A stretch of DNA of 64,000 nucleotides, taken from NCBI GenBank assembly GCA_018697195.1, contig CM031858.1, positions 83,591,410 through 83,655,409 of the forward strand, written 5' to 3'. Of this stretch, positions 13,181 to 26,500 are shown piece after piece. Every line of letters begins with the position of its first letter. The first letter of the stretch is position 1. The notes under the pieces were generated by a model. That model saw only the letters and a program-made list of their open reading frames with translations. It had not been told where the DNA came from and searched no databases. Origin of the DNA: Certhia americana (lineage: Eukaryota; Chordata; Aves; Passeriformes; Certhiidae). A program made the position numbers and the translations under genes.

Positions 13181-14496
13181 TGAATGAGGGGAAACATTCA
13201 CAAATCCTGGTGTTAAGTGCCTTTGTTCATAGTAAGCAGAATTAAAGAAAAAAACTTTGCTTTTTCCAGTAAGTCCTAAAGGGTGTGCAAACTTTGTGAA
13301 AGAAAGTGAATTTCACCTATCAGGAGGACCAAATTCAACTATTTCTATACTCAGTTAAAATCCATAAATGCATTCATGGAAAAGAAATTCAATATTCTGG
13401 TGTGTATAATACCCTAGTGAAAAATACATCAGCTTTATTATTCTCTCCCAAAGTATGGATGCAAATCTATAAAAGCCTTTAATTAATTAAATCATTTTCC
13501 AAGCAGTGCTTTCCATTTCTGATATAAAGAAAGGCAAATTATAAAAACGTCAAACTGCTGCTTAACCTAAAAGGCTATTTCCTTAAATCGCTGCATCCAT
13601 TTCAGAGGGTAATTTTCAAATTAGTTTGCCATCCATACCTCAGTAATATTTATTATGTGTTACAGTTTTGTTTAAGAAAACCAAAGTCTGTATTTTCACA
13701 AAAAAAAAAAAAAATACTGTACATTATGCTCTTTCATTAGCTGCTGCTAATTCAAATGAATGGTAACTAATTTAATGCTGTTGTGAGTGAGAAATCATAG
13801 AGATAACACAGAGATGCAGTGCTGCTGCCCAAAGTAACAACCCAGTGCTCTGTTCAGTTTTGGTTACCACAAGAGAATAAGGAATATGTGGCCTTTAATC
13901 ATTCTAAGGGTTACAGTAAAAGAGAGTTCAATTTCTGAACTGCCAAACATTTTGTAAGGTTCTTTCCCAGCTATTTAATTTTAACTGGCGTTTCATAAAA
14001 GAGAGCTATTTTATATATTCTGCTAGTGATGCCGTTTATAGTAATGTTTGAGCAGTTAACAGTGTAGCTCTGTAGAATGCTAAAAATTTCTTTCCATTTT
14101 CTTCCAAGTGCATAGTTTCTTATGTTTTATATACAAAAAACCTCATATATTCTTAATTCAGACCAGAAAGGCAAGTAAAATAGTTACTTTCAAATGTCCT
14201 GTTTTCAGTTTGGTGTCCTTCAAATCAAAACAATACATTTGGAGCTTCAGACTCTGTCATGTTAACAAGATATGAGTGGGAATCTTATAGGAATCTTACA
14301 GTATAGTATCTTAAGATAATACATCATATTGAGAAGTTATTTCTTAGATGTAGGACAGTATTTAGTTTTAATCCTTTTTTTTTTTCAGAGTAGAGTTTCT
14401 GAAGACACATATTTATCTCTGTGGTCCCTATTCGTGCTTGAAAAAACAAATACCTTCAAATCTCATTTTCCAGATACTTCAGAGAGGTGAAAATGG

Positions 14497-15071
14497 TGTC
14501 ATGGTTTCACCCCAGCCAGCAACCAAGGTCTGTGCAGCTCCACCAGCAGGATCAGGGAGAGAACATGAAAGGTAAAAGAAAATACATAGGTTGAGATAAA
14601 GACAGTTTAATAGGGAAAGCAAAACCCACATGCACAATCAAAGCAAGGAATTAATTCGCTGCTTCCCATGGCCAGGAGGTGTTCAGCTGTCTTCAGGAGA
14701 GCAGGGCCCCATCATGCATAAAGGTTACTTGGGAAGACAAGTAAGACAAGTAGACATTACTCCAGATGTTCCCCTTTCTTCTTTCTTTCCCCCAAATTTA
14801 TATACTGAGCATGATGTTAGATGGTCTGGAATATCCCTTTGGTCAGTTGGGGTCACCTCTCCTGCCTGTTTCTCCTCCCAACCTCCCAAGCATCTCCAAC
14901 TTCCTTGCCAGCCTGGCAGTGTGAGAAGCAGAAAAGTCCTTGGCTCTGTATAAACCCTGCTCATAAATAACGAAAGCATCTCTTTATTAACCCTTCAGCA
15001 CAAACCTAAAACACAGGCCCATAATGGCCACTGTGAAGAAAATTAATTCTACCCCAGCCAAATCCAGCACA
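14497..15071 (+). mobile_element. Solo LTR of an avian endogenous retrovirus
   Basis: A 575-base element begins TGTCATGGTTTCACCCCAGC and ends CCCAGCCAAATCCAGCACA, giving TG...CA termini. It is flanked by an imperfect 5-base direct repeat (AATGG at 14492-14496, AATGA at 15072-15076). A TATA-like TTTATATACTGAGC occurs at 14797, followed by GGAATATCCCTTTGGTCAGT, a block I recall from a widespread passerine/neoavian LTR. Orientation is set by this TATA-like element. No gag, pol or env sequence lies beside it, so it is a solo LTR left by recombination. Family name is not assigned because it needs a library match. Confidence 0.82.
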
Positions 15072-18000
15072 AATGACTTTTACATCTAGCTGATCATTAT
15101 ACACGAACTAGATGGAAAACAAGTGGAGAAAGATTATAAACTGTAATATTTATTAAAAACTAAGCAATTTGCAAATACAAAACAAGTAAGATTTTAAACA
15201 GAAATCAGCTAGTGAATACCAATTTAAACATGGTGCTTGGTGAATGATGATGACAATGAATGCATTGAGTCAACCACTCAGTAATTCTGAGCAGTACTAC
15301 AAAAGTAAAGAAGATGAGTGTAAAGAAAAGTATCATGGTACTTCATGTAGCTGTTTGTTTTCTTTGGGTAAGAACAAAAGTTTTGTGCTCAACATGGTCT
15401 CTTGAAGATGGACAGATGACTGATCCAAGTGGATATGTTACATCCTTTGGGAAGAGGTTACCAATGGATCAGTAGTGATAGTATAATTAACCCTGAAAGA
15501 AAGACTTTAGGATGTTTTTGCATCGGAGGCTACACGACATCATTCATGACCTTTCACCTATGCTATGAACTGCTCACTCTAATCCCCCTAACCAAGCACA
15601 AATGGGCAGGGAGCTGAAAACTACAGTACAGACTCCTTATGTCAGCCCACATGGAGAGAACTAAGATCTATCTGCAAAGGGACTAAGTATGCAAAATACA
15701 AGCTCTGCTTTTGTATTCAAATAGCTTTGAGATTCAAATGCTTCTCTAGTAGTATTAACCTAGCAGATATTCTAAATACCTTGGAAATTAAGTAGTCCAA
15801 AATGGTATGACCTAAATATTTTACCAATATGATGATAAGTCATTATTTCTCAAAAACATACGTATTCTATTTATGTGGAAAAAAAAAACTGTACACATTT
15901 TAAAAATACTTATATTACTATAATAACATACATAAGACCTATTGCAAGAGTGAAAATTCCTCAGATGTTAGTTTGTCACACTGAAGACAGTGAATTTCAT
16001 TACTGCATATAACTATAACAAAAAGAAAAAAAAAAAAAAAGACAAATGTGGAATTATAGTGACATTAATAAATAATATTTACATTCAAAATGTTCAGAAC
16101 TCATCTTTATTTGAAATAGGTTTCTTCAGCATTCTGAGTTCATGACAAAAAGTTCTAAATACTTTATATATCATCCATTTTTTAAACCATAATTTTCTTC
16201 AATTTTTGCTCCATTTATGCATGGAGGATATGTCTATCAATTGCATTTTAACATGGCCAATATGCAGTCATATTTTAAATACACTTTTATAGCTCCTTGT
16301 GTAAGTAGTACAAGACAAAACAAAGCTGAAATTAACTCTCCAGTAATTATTAAGGAGTGCAAAAATAATACATCAAACCAGAAACCAATGTATGATGCAG
16401 AGCAAGTGTTCTGAATGAAATCTTTTTCTCCTGTTAGCTCATGTTATGCCATTTGACAAAGTCTGCACAGTCACATGCAGAATGACTTCACTACATAAGA
16501 CTAACTCGACATTGAGCTCTTGGTAGAAGGAAGCAGGATTTGACCTACTTGGTTATGACTGTCCTGAATCATACCTCGATTTCGCAGCCTTTCTTTGGGA
16601 TAGACCTTTAATTGATAGCATTAGCATTCAGTATGCAAAGATAATTAAGGCCTTCTTCCCTTTTGCAGAGCTGGCATTTCCCTTGTTTCTGGGTTCTGCC
16701 TGTCTCAATGCTGACATCACAGTCACTGCCACACAAAACTCCAGCAGGATTTTCATTATATGGTTTGGTTTATCTTTCTTTGTTGAGGCTGGCAGGATTC
16801 CCTGGATACCCAGTGGCTGTTACCAACTCACCAAGTATTATTTGCCACTGCTGTTGATGAAATGGGTTTTAGAGGTTATGAAATGCAAGTGAGAAGGAGT
16901 CCTCTGCAGGTGATATCAGAACCTTGCCTTTTTCTGTACATTAGTACAGGCAGACCAAGATGGCTTCATTGAAAAGAAAAAGCTTTACAGGTAACTAAAG
17001 GTATTTTCCAATCTTTCTGTCTGAAAAATCGATCATCTTGTGAACCAGAGGAATAATTCTCTTTTTATTGAAGACTGTAGTGACATTTCTAGCAAATCCT
17101 TCAGAATTTTCAGTTTATTTAATTGTTGGAAGGTGGACTTTTCTTACAAAGTGATAATAACTTTATTTCTCAGAAGTGTCATCTGCTTGCTACCTATCAG
17201 AAAGCATTAAAAACGGAAAGGAATTGGAAATAAGGACCAGTAGCTTATTTTGCCAGCTACTGGAAACTTTCTCTAACTGTTACATAGTTTCAATCTTTTC
17301 CCTAATGGAAAACTCCTATTTCTCTGTATTTAATTTGAAAGCATAAAAATCTTAACAAACTATTCTTTACAGTGTATTTTACATACTTGCCACATCACAC
17401 CTCACAAACCAAAATGGACACATCATAATTTGTTCTTGTATCCTCTAAACTAAATAGTATTTTGCACTTTCCTCTGGTTTTTAGGACTGTTTCAGTATTC
17501 CTTGAATAATGCTTTTCCTCTTGAACTTTGAAGTTACTATATTTCTGCAATATAAATAATCACCATACTATGAGAAAGAGCTGAAGAAAACCAAATCATA
17601 ATGGACTATTCAGTATCTAGTCTACTAAAAAAACCATGGAAATCAAGCTCTGCAGAATAAAAATATTTCATTAAGTTACTACAGCATCTCATATTAAATT
17701 GTCTCTCCAGAGAAGACCTAAGAAACATATGACATTTTGTGCTGCATTAATCTCACAGCTGCATATGATTAATATATATATTTATAAAGCATACAAATTA
17801 AAAGTTTTGATGACATGAAAGTGACTCCATTGCTTATGTTAAGTAAATTTAATGGTGAATCAAACACATTACCAAAGTATTTAATTAACTTATTCTGAAA
17901 TAGCATTCTTTATTTAACATAAAACAGGATTTTTAAAGCAGAAAAGCATTAAAATTAATACAAAATTATATGAAATAATTTCTCAGATGTTTGTGCTTAT

Positions 18001-19079
18001 CAATTCTGTTTATTCAAGACTCCTTTACAGAAGCAGAAGACTAAATGGAATTACTAATCATGATTAACTCTGTCTTTAAGACATTGCCTCTACAAAATTC
18101 CTCAGTAAAGGGTTGGCCCGAGGCTTATCTAGTACTGGATGAACAAAACTTTGATATGTTTTACCACCTGTGTTTTCTGTCATAAAGATTTCTCAGTAGA
18201 TAGGTACAGCACACAATGACTAATCAGGATAACACATTTAACTGATTCAGAAAGAGATTTATACTAGAAAACAGGAGTAGAAGTTGAGACAATAGCTCAA
18301 TGTTTCCTGCCATGAAAAGCAGAGGTGGAAAAACAAATCAAGATATTGTTTGATATTGAAGAGCATGAGACTGATGCGTGGAGAAGAAGACAAATGCAAG
18401 TTCTATACAAAGATTTATATTGGCAGATAATGCAGTAAGTGAAAGTAGTGTGCAGATTGTGTGATGGCAGTGTAAAATAAATGAAGCATTGCACAACAGA
18501 GCACTGCACAAGAGTGCTACAAGAGTATGCAGGAGCAGAACGACTGAAACACCACGTGGAAAGAGATGCTCTAAAAATAATAGAGGAAAGAGAACAGGTG
18601 TAACTGAACATCAAGTTATTTTGCTGTATTAAGAAGTAAAAATAGAGCAGACTTGGTTATGAAACCTGCAGAGACTGTGCATAGGTTTTTTAATTTTTCC
18701 ATGCTCTTGGGCCTACTCCATAACCTCTTTCATTCTGTCATATCTTTATCAAGACATGGAGACAAGAAACAGATGCACTATTCAAAATTTAATGTACTTT
18801 AGAAAGTCTGAGTGACATCTGTTTGCATGTTCCAAATAGAACTGACCCACAGATGATAATATGAGGTTTTCAGTGTGTCTGTGGTGATACCCTATGACTG
18901 GTAAAAAATCTACTTTTCAGAAAAAGGAAAAATAGTCCAAGAAATTGCAGACCAGCTTATCAGAGTTGTATAATATGTGAAGACTTAATGAATGAATGCT
19001 GAAAACCATGCAGGTAAGTGTAAAGCAATGCAATCTGATGTGTTTTTTCAATTAAGATAAACATAGAATTTATTTGAAA
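15072..19079. other. AT-rich intergenic DNA
   Basis: No exon, RNA gene or named repeat recognised. It holds an A-run at 16026-16040 and a somewhat richer block at 16660-16890 with two overlapping chance frames. Confidence 0.5.
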
Positions 19080-19140
19080 GTGCCTGATATGGCAGCACAT
19101 ACAAATGTAATTAACTAAAAAAGACAATGTTTAGAATGGA
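19080..19140 (+). pseudogene. Possible U6 snRNA pseudogene, 5' part
   Basis: The sequence starts GTGCCTGATATGGCAGCACA, against U6 snRNA GTGCTTGCTTCGGCAGCACA, with an exact 11-base GGCAGCACATA core. It continues with recognisable but decayed pieces: AATT, an A-rich stretch, and GTTTAGAATGG against GATTAGCATGG. About 18 of the first 22 bases agree. The 3' half is lost or unrecognisable, and no Pol III promoter elements were identified upstream, so a dead retrocopy is the likely reading. Chance similarity is not excluded. Confidence 0.4.
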
Positions 19141-21373
19141 ATTTAAAAAGATTACTGAAGATCTTAAAAGGGAAATGGGTGTTAGAGAGACATTGCTAAA
19201 GGAGTTTGCATTTAGACATATGTACTAAATATTTCCACTAACAAGTTATCAGAAAAAGTCCCAATGGACAACGCTGACAATGAAAGTGTGAGAAGCCATA
19301 AATAAAGACAATGTGTAAACAGGCAGGAAGAAACAGAAGAGTGAGAGTGGCCTGTATATTTGTTTGATTAAAGAGGTCTGTGAGAACAGTCACAACGGAA
19401 AGGGTGTGCTGTGACATCTTTCGCAAAAGAGGTTCTTTGGACCAAGAGAAAAGAACTAATGATATAAAAGGTACTGGTAAGAGCTCATATGAAATACCAT
19501 GTTATAATCTAGTGACCCCTGTTTAAGGATATTAAAATCAAACATGACATGTAGGATAAAGGTTTGCTTTTCAGTGTTGAGGATGTGCAGTACAGAGTTT
19601 CATTTCCTTGGGAATTTGTGTAGCCTTCTGGAGTTTTAAAGTTTATGGAGGATACATCCCTCAGGTATAACTGAAGTTCATATCTTGCCTTGAGGTAGAA
19701 TAACAAGCAGAGGATGATAAGTAATGTGATTTGGATTCTGGGGAAAGAAATTCTTGATTTTACCAACATGTCAACCAGGGCAAAGAGTGTATTTTTGAGC
19801 ATGTTGACACTCAAACTATGGGACATCCTCAGTTATGGGAAGTAGTAGAAATCAAGTTTCAGGGCTGACAGTTTCAGATTCTTGGGTTCTTCAGATGTGA
19901 AAGCTTACTAAAGCCTCTGCCAAAAAAGTGACTGTTGCAGTCCATGCTGAACAGGGATCAGCTCCTTGGGTTCATGCTAGCGTAGGGCTGTGTAATGTTT
20001 CTGTCTAGTGCAGGAGGTAATGGAGCATGGAAGCTAAGAAAACAGTACTATCTTTTGCTACTTATGTTAAACAACCACCAAAGCTAATAGGAAAGCTGTG
20101 TTTTGAAGAAAAAAGAAGTACAAATTAATTTAGCCTCGAGTTAAATATTCTGAGGGAAAACGCAAAACAAAACTGCAGTCCATGCAAAGCAAGTGATCCT
20201 AAAAAAACCCCTGCTTTTCTAAACTTGATTTTCAATTTAGATTTATTTTGAAAATTTATACAGAGTAATTAATGTACCTATTATCCTTACTATACTTAGA
20301 TTTGGAATGGTGTATTTGAATTTGTAATTAGATGAAAGCCTTGTCATTATCATGACCCCCTTTATAAATTTAAGAACAGAAATAATTGTATGTTTGTTTC
20401 ACTGTAAAAGAGCCCTTGCAACATACCTTGTCAGACTGCTGATTTTATATTCTAATTACAAAAAACCCCACCATTGCTACTTAGAGGTCTGAACTCAATC
20501 TGATTGGTTTTAATTTGAATCAGGCCATAAAAATTTAGGGTCAGACTTAAAATCTAAATGATCAAGGTTTTATGAAAGTTCTAACTAAGTACTAACCTGA
20601 TCTAGTGCTTGTTACCTTGACAGTCTGCCCCAAAACAGTATAGCGTAAAAATCTTATCAGGTTAAATATCAAAGTACTGAGTTAATTTAGAGCAAAAAGA
20701 ATTGTAACAGTGTTTAGTACTTCATATGATAAATGAATTTGCCACTTAAGACTTATAGATGTATTAGAGCACTCATTCCATGGATATTCCCTGGATATTC
20801 CTGGGACAGTAGCAATCAACTCATACAATTTGCTGAGTACCTTCAGTGTGGTGTTTTACAGGGAATAAATCAGGACTTTTTTCCCTTCTGACTTCAAGCA
20901 CTTCCATAAAGAAAACATCTCCATACAGTGTTTTGCCTAAATTGAAGCAAACTTTTTTTTTTTCAGAATCTTTGATTTATAGAGGTCACAATATCAAGAA
21001 AAGACAAAAAACATCTAGGTATGATTTAGGATTAAGACTTAAAGGATGTATCACTGAATCTTTGGGATGTAGCTAAATGGCAACAGGAGAAGTCGTATTC
21101 TTCAGAATGTTTGGTTTAGCTTAGATAAACCTTGATCAATTAGTTCACTGTTTTTGTAAGTGTTCAGGATTTTACAAATAGAACTTTCAAAGCCAATCTA
21201 TGGCAACTTTGCCTATATTAGACAGCTAGAGCCCACCCTCAATAGACTTGCAGCTTTCCCATCTGCATAAATACTATTATTTATGTCTACTTATATTTCA
21301 GAAATTCCATTTTTATTGCCTTTTTCTGTTCAATAAAGAGAAAATGCCAAAAGTCTCTTGAAGCCAAGTTAAA

Positions 21374-21424
21374 TGAAGATGGTGATGATGGCAGTGATGT
21401 TGATGATGACAATGATAATGATTA
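21374..21424. repeat. (GAT)n-rich imperfect microsatellite
   Basis: GATGGTGATGATGGCAGTGA and then TGATGATGACAATGATAATG show an interrupted GAT/AAT trinucleotide repeat. Confidence 0.75.
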
Positions 21425-21532
21425 ATCAATCAAATTTAATCATGTAAGACTAATGCTCTTACTCAAAAATATTTGAACAAATACAATCCTAGGTAGGAAA
21501 AACATTAATTTCAATCAGAGTAAAATCTGCAG

Positions 21533-21600
21533 CACAGAATCACAGAAACAGTAGGATACAAAGGAGCTCTACTCCATCACACCTATTCCATCTCCCAAGC
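21533..21600 (-). repeat. Possible CR1 3' end remnant on the minus strand
   Basis: CACAGAATCACAGAAAC resembles the reverse complement of the CR1 octamer tail (TTCTGTGATTCTGTG). The following GGAGCTCTACTCCATCACACC loosely fits the CR1 position that normally reads CTCTGGAGATCATCTAGTCC. Short and diverged; if real it is the only minus-strand CR1 in the window. Confidence 0.35.
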
Positions 21601-21864
21601 CAATGTTTGTTTTTAAAAATGCTTTATTTTCTCATGAATTTTGGACTATTTTTATACACAATTTTCCATTTGAATATTACAGGTTTTAAGTCATAGCAGT
21701 TAAATTTGAAGATGTGACTTTTAACTGGCAAAAATACATAGAATACAGAACAAAAAAAAATGAGCAATCTCACAAAATCTAGCATTAAAAGTTGTCAGTG
21801 CTTCATATCCACACAGAGCTTTATTTGTATAAACAGTCTAGTTATATAGAGAGAAAGCTAAGAG

Positions 21865-21888
21865 AAAAAAAAAAAAAAAAAAAAAAAA
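21865..21888. repeat. A24 homopolymer
   Basis: An uninterrupted run of 24 A. No AATAAA occurs just upstream, so a retrocopy tail is not indicated. Confidence 0.9.
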
Positions 21889-23099
21889 GTCTTTATAATG
21901 CTTACAACATTCAGTACACACACAAATTGGCAATAACAAATTTATTCATGCTATCTTAACTTCATCCCTTTGTATTGAAAAGTTGCACTTTGGTCATGAG
22001 CTTTCCCTACAAATTTAGTCTTTTTTCAGTGGATGAGATGGAAGCTGCTTAATGACTACAATGTTATTTTAGACTCCCTCATCCCTCTGTTGGAATCTCA
22101 AAGAACAATAGTATACAAAAGTATACTTCTTTCATGGTGTTCCCCTGTACTTCCCTTCCCCTCTGTCCTTTCCCCTCTAAAAATCTATGAACTAACAGTT
22201 AACTTGGTAAGCAGGACTCTGGCTTCTGGTTCTTGAGTATCAGGCAAATGCCCTCAAGCAGCTAAAATTCTGCCTAATCAATAATAAAACCAGAACAGCA
22301 TGTTGGTCACATCATAAGACAGCACACATTCAAAGTTTCCTGGTTGGTTTGCCACTTTTCATACTCTTAATTTAGATTGATCTGCCTTACCCATAATGGC
22401 AATGGAATATTAGCAATTGTAACTTATAAAATTCTTTATCTACTAGAACTTTTCTATCAATTTATTAATTTACTAAACAAAGTGAGTTTCCTTTTTTTAG
22501 TGTTGTTATTCTTTATTCAGAGAGTAGCTTATTATGTTAGATGCTGTTTTATTCTTCCATCTACAGTACCTTGCTTAGTCTGTGAGGTGCATCACAAGCA
22601 CTCTACTGACAGGCTGATTTTTTTCTGTCTAAGGAAGCAACTGTAACAAAACGTAATCTGATTATAGAAGAACAAAGTCAATGATATAATTTTTTTATCA
22701 TTATTATTTACTTGTTTAAGATTCTAGTCAGGTTTGATGCCAGTATTTAGGAAATTTATCCCTCTAATAAATATCACACATCTACACCTACTTTTCTGTG
22801 TACTTAAATATTTCATGGGAACTGACATTTATTTGCAAATTCTAATGGCAAGGAACTATATAATTCTGGCCTCTGCCTAGATTTATATAATCAGTATTAC
22901 CTTTTAAAAAAAAAAAAAAAGAAGCTACTTACTCCCTCTCAACTTCCCTGCTCTTGTGGTTCTATGAAGATTCAGCTTTATAAAACATACAGGAACCATA
23001 GCTTCCATCCCCTGGCTGTTTCTCTTATGGACTTGAGTTTTCCCTCAGGAGCAACCAATATCTAGCGGTTTTAAAACCTTTTACTGCTCCAGCCCCCTA

Positions 23100-23560
23100 T
23101 GATGCCTGGGAGGCTGGCCTGGAACAGAGACTAGACAGAGCAAAAGGATAACGTCAGGATTTATTAAAAGGCCCCAGTGGATACGCCCTGGGCACTGCAA
23201 GAGCCCGGCTGGGACTAAACCCTGCTTGAACCCCAAAATGGTCACAAAATGGATGACTGATCTCAAGGTCCCCCACTTTAATAAGTTCTGGTCCATCAGC
23301 ATATTGGAGTTAATTGTACAATTATAGCTTCAGGTTATGAAGTCCATCCTCCTTGTTTTTCTCTCTTCAGTTCACCATTGTTTTTGTTCTTGGGCTTGAA
23401 ACTTGTATTCGTTGTCCTTGGTCCCAAGCTAGAAAAGAAATTGTTTTGTCTACCTAGTCTGTGAAGAGAGCTTACCAACACTTAATTGAAACCCAGAAGC
23501 ACACACTAAAACAGCACAGAATCTGAAAAATATAAAAACTAAAACTTAAGGCATCCTACA
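23100..23560 (-). mobile_element. Solo LTR of an endogenous retrovirus, minus strand
   Basis: On the minus strand the 461-base element starts TGTAGGATGCCTTAAG and ends CCTCCCAGGCATCA, giving TG...CA termini with a short inverted repeat (GGATGCC / GGCATC). A poly(A) signal AATAAA reads on the minus strand at 23165-23160, followed by a TGACG/TTTTGCTCTGTC stretch, which fits R-U5. It is GC-richer than its surroundings. No internal viral genes adjoin it. A clean target-site duplication was not found (CCCTA left, TTACC right), so exact ends may be off by a few bases. The class is probably ERVL-like but that is inference. Confidence 0.68.
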
Positions 23561-26500
23561 TTACCTACACAAACATATCAGTTCTTGAGCCTCCTGCACT
23601 CAACCCTTTACATTTTCCCTAGAATGTCTCTGACACATAGGAACAAAGAGAGATGTCAACTACAGACTGAAGAGGAATCCTGGATTACATTTTAGTAGTC
23701 CATTTTCATGGGTCCACACTCCTTACCAGCTGACTAGTACCAACATGTTGTGGTCAAGACCTGGGGAATTATTAACTAAGCTGCTGAACTGCTCTCCAGG
23801 ACTGACATTAGAGTAAGCTGCCATATTAAGAATGAAATAAACTGTTAGCATTTGAATTTAACTCTTTATATTACAAGCTTTACCTACCTCTGTCATGGAA
23901 GTTATTCTGAAATACCAAACTCTATGTAGAAATCAAAAAGCTCTTTCTAAGACTTAAAGCTACTTAAGACCATGTAGTTTACAACTGGCTCATATCAAAG
24001 TTTACATCAAAATCTCTCACTGCAGATCACTCTTACTAACATTCCAGTATTCTATAAAGCCTGCACATTGGCCAGATCTCATTTATGTAGTCTCAATACC
24101 TTAAAATTAACCTTAACTAACTACGTATGAGAGAAAACAGTGGTACATCAGTGCCATTCACTACAAATACAGTTTTCAGAGAAACTCAACAGACTAAATA
24201 TTTCATTGCTTTAATGAAAAAAAAAAAAAAAAAGGCAGCATAATTGGTACACTTTGTTCAGAAAGAGATCTTTTCAAATTGTGTGTCTTGATACATAGTG
24301 ACTATTCTAATACAATATAGAGAAACAATGGCCTTTTTAGAACAAAATTAATTAGAAACAGTAAGTCCAAGAAAATACTGCAGATGTTCTTATGTACATT
24401 CAGCTCAACAATTATAAATAGCACCTCCTTGGGTGCCTTTAGATACCTCTTTTAATAACAAAGCACTTCAATAAACTCATTGTATATTCGAATTCTCTTA
24501 TAGATTCCTTCAGAACTCACAGCATAAATGAAACTGTTTCTCATGTGGCTTCAGTGTTTGGAATGAAGGGTTTAAGAACAAATCTCAGGGGAAAAAATAC
24601 CTTTTGGATTGACATGGCACTGAAATTTCTGACTTCTACACTTAATGCCTTTAGTGAAAACCTGGTAATGAAAATACTTTGTAAAAGCAAATTTATGTTG
24701 AAGCAAAAATGTATTTTTAACAATTTTATCAAAGGAGAAAGTAACTAAGACACATTTATGTATAAACTCATTCATACTCAAACATCTAAGTACCTGGCTA
24801 TCAAATATAAGGTTCTATAATTATTGCAATACATGATCACACTCATTAAAAATCCTTAAATATCCTGTAATTTGGTGTCATATTCCCAAGACACCTAATA
24901 GCTTGCTATAAATCAAGCCAACTCAATATTTCTGGCAACTCAGTTTTACCCAAGTCTCCTTTAGGTTCATTTTGTTTCACAGAAATGCAAAATTATAAAA
25001 TCTCTCTCTTTGGCTGTTACCACTTAAAGAAGGAAGAACATTTAAGTTCACCTTATTCAACTTTAGTTCTTGAAAATCAGACATCCAGCTTTAGTCTGTC
25101 ATTTGGAAGCTGTTTGTAAAGACCAAGGTACATCCATGGAGTGATTTATACACCTGTTGTAGGTGGCTGGATGGAGGTTATCGGGACAGTTTAAAAATGC
25201 ACTGCATCACTCTCCTTCCTGTGTTACTGTGCAACAAGGGACATTATAATGGTTTGTGATACAAAATTTAAAACGTCTTGATCTATCCACAGCTATAAAA
25301 AGTTCTAAAGCTATTTGAAATAATGTCAAATATGCACTTTTGAGTAGATCAACTGTCCTTTTGCTATTGACATGAATTTCATATTCAATACTTGGAAGCA
25401 CTTTTATAATTGAGAAACTTTATTATTAAATCTTTACTATATTTTCTGCTTGTAAGCAGTAAATACTGTTAAAATAAAAATTCTAATCATGCTTTTAAAG
25501 CAAGGCAGATTTTTACCTGAAGATGTAAAATTCTGTAGACCTTCTCTCTGCATTTTTACATGATGGCAAGTTGACTTTAATGGCCACCCACTAAGGTCAG
25601 AAACTACTTTCCTTAGTATCAGAAGCAATATTTCCTCAGAAGTGTTACATAAATTGTTGCAGGTGGCTGTTTGATACCAGGCTATGAACTCACGGTAATT
25701 TTTATAAGCAGAATAATCAAGAAAAATTGTGGAAGATGATGAGGAACAGATAAAACAAAAAACAAAACAAAAAAACCCCAAAAAACCAAAAAAAAAAAAA
25801 CAAAAAAAAAACAAAAAAAAAAAAAAAGTATTTGCATATTTGAAAATAAAATTTCCTGTTTAAATCCTCAGGGTATAAATGAAACTTGGTTTGCACCCAT
25901 ACAGAATTTTAAATGATAAAATAGCATATGCTAGGCCAGTTGGAAATGCTGAAGAGATTTTTACAACTCAACATTCTTATTTACATCTATAAGTAAGTCT
26001 TACTCTTCATTATTGTAAAATTTTAATAGGTTTTTAACTAGCAGAAGATTACAGTAAGAGAATAAGGAATACAAACTCTAAGGTTAAGAAGCATAAAAAA
26101 TACGTTTTAGTATGTGGCAAGATATTTCATCTCATATATTTTGGGCAGTTATAGTACATATTTTTAGTCAACTATCACAGAAGTATTTTCAAGGGTGTAA
26201 AAACTGAATCCTCTTCCCCAGAGATCAAGAAGATGAACTACTAGATGAACTGAAAAATGAATAGGTATTCCTTCTCTGTGAGCAGAAGAAACTGAAAGAG
26301 TTTCTGTATAGGTAAGAAATTTATGGATGGATTGGCCATTTCACATTTATTGTGAACCTAAATGCACAGCTGAGCATCTTTTAAAAATAATCCAATGTAT
26401 CATGTACATGTTTCTAGTTATTTCCACTCTATTCATCCAAAGCTGAAGATCAAGATGGAATAGAAACCAAATCAGCTAAAAGGAGAAACAGAACACCAAA

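Larger units (their letters stand above)
10949..14496. other. Intergenic DNA between the two related LTRs
   Basis: No gene is recognised. It includes a CR1 fragment (12080-12222), a short TTTA run (about 12874-12887), a 22-base palindrome (12912-12933, AGTCTAAAC arms) and a degenerate tandem repeat (13109-13180). A stretch around 13843-13920 vaguely resembles the CR1 block CAGTTCTGG...GGCC but is too weak to annotate. Confidence 0.5.
19141..23099. other. AT-rich intergenic DNA
   Basis: No gene recognised. Contents: a tandem pair TGGATATTCC/TGGATATTCC near 20780, a GAT-rich microsatellite (21374-21424), a possible CR1 remnant (21533-21600), an A24 run (21865-21888) and an A15 run (22906-22920). 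Confidence 0.5.

Noticed and set aside
14376..14390. Strong polypyrimidine-CAG acceptor-like sites (also near 5262, 20949 and 33568)
   Set aside because: None leads into a conserved frame or gene-like sequence; T-run plus CAG is expected by chance in AT-rich DNA.
25437..25814. Minus-strand frame with a phenylalanine-rich start
   Set aside because: Produced by the A/C low-complexity tract read backwards; nothing else in it looks coding.
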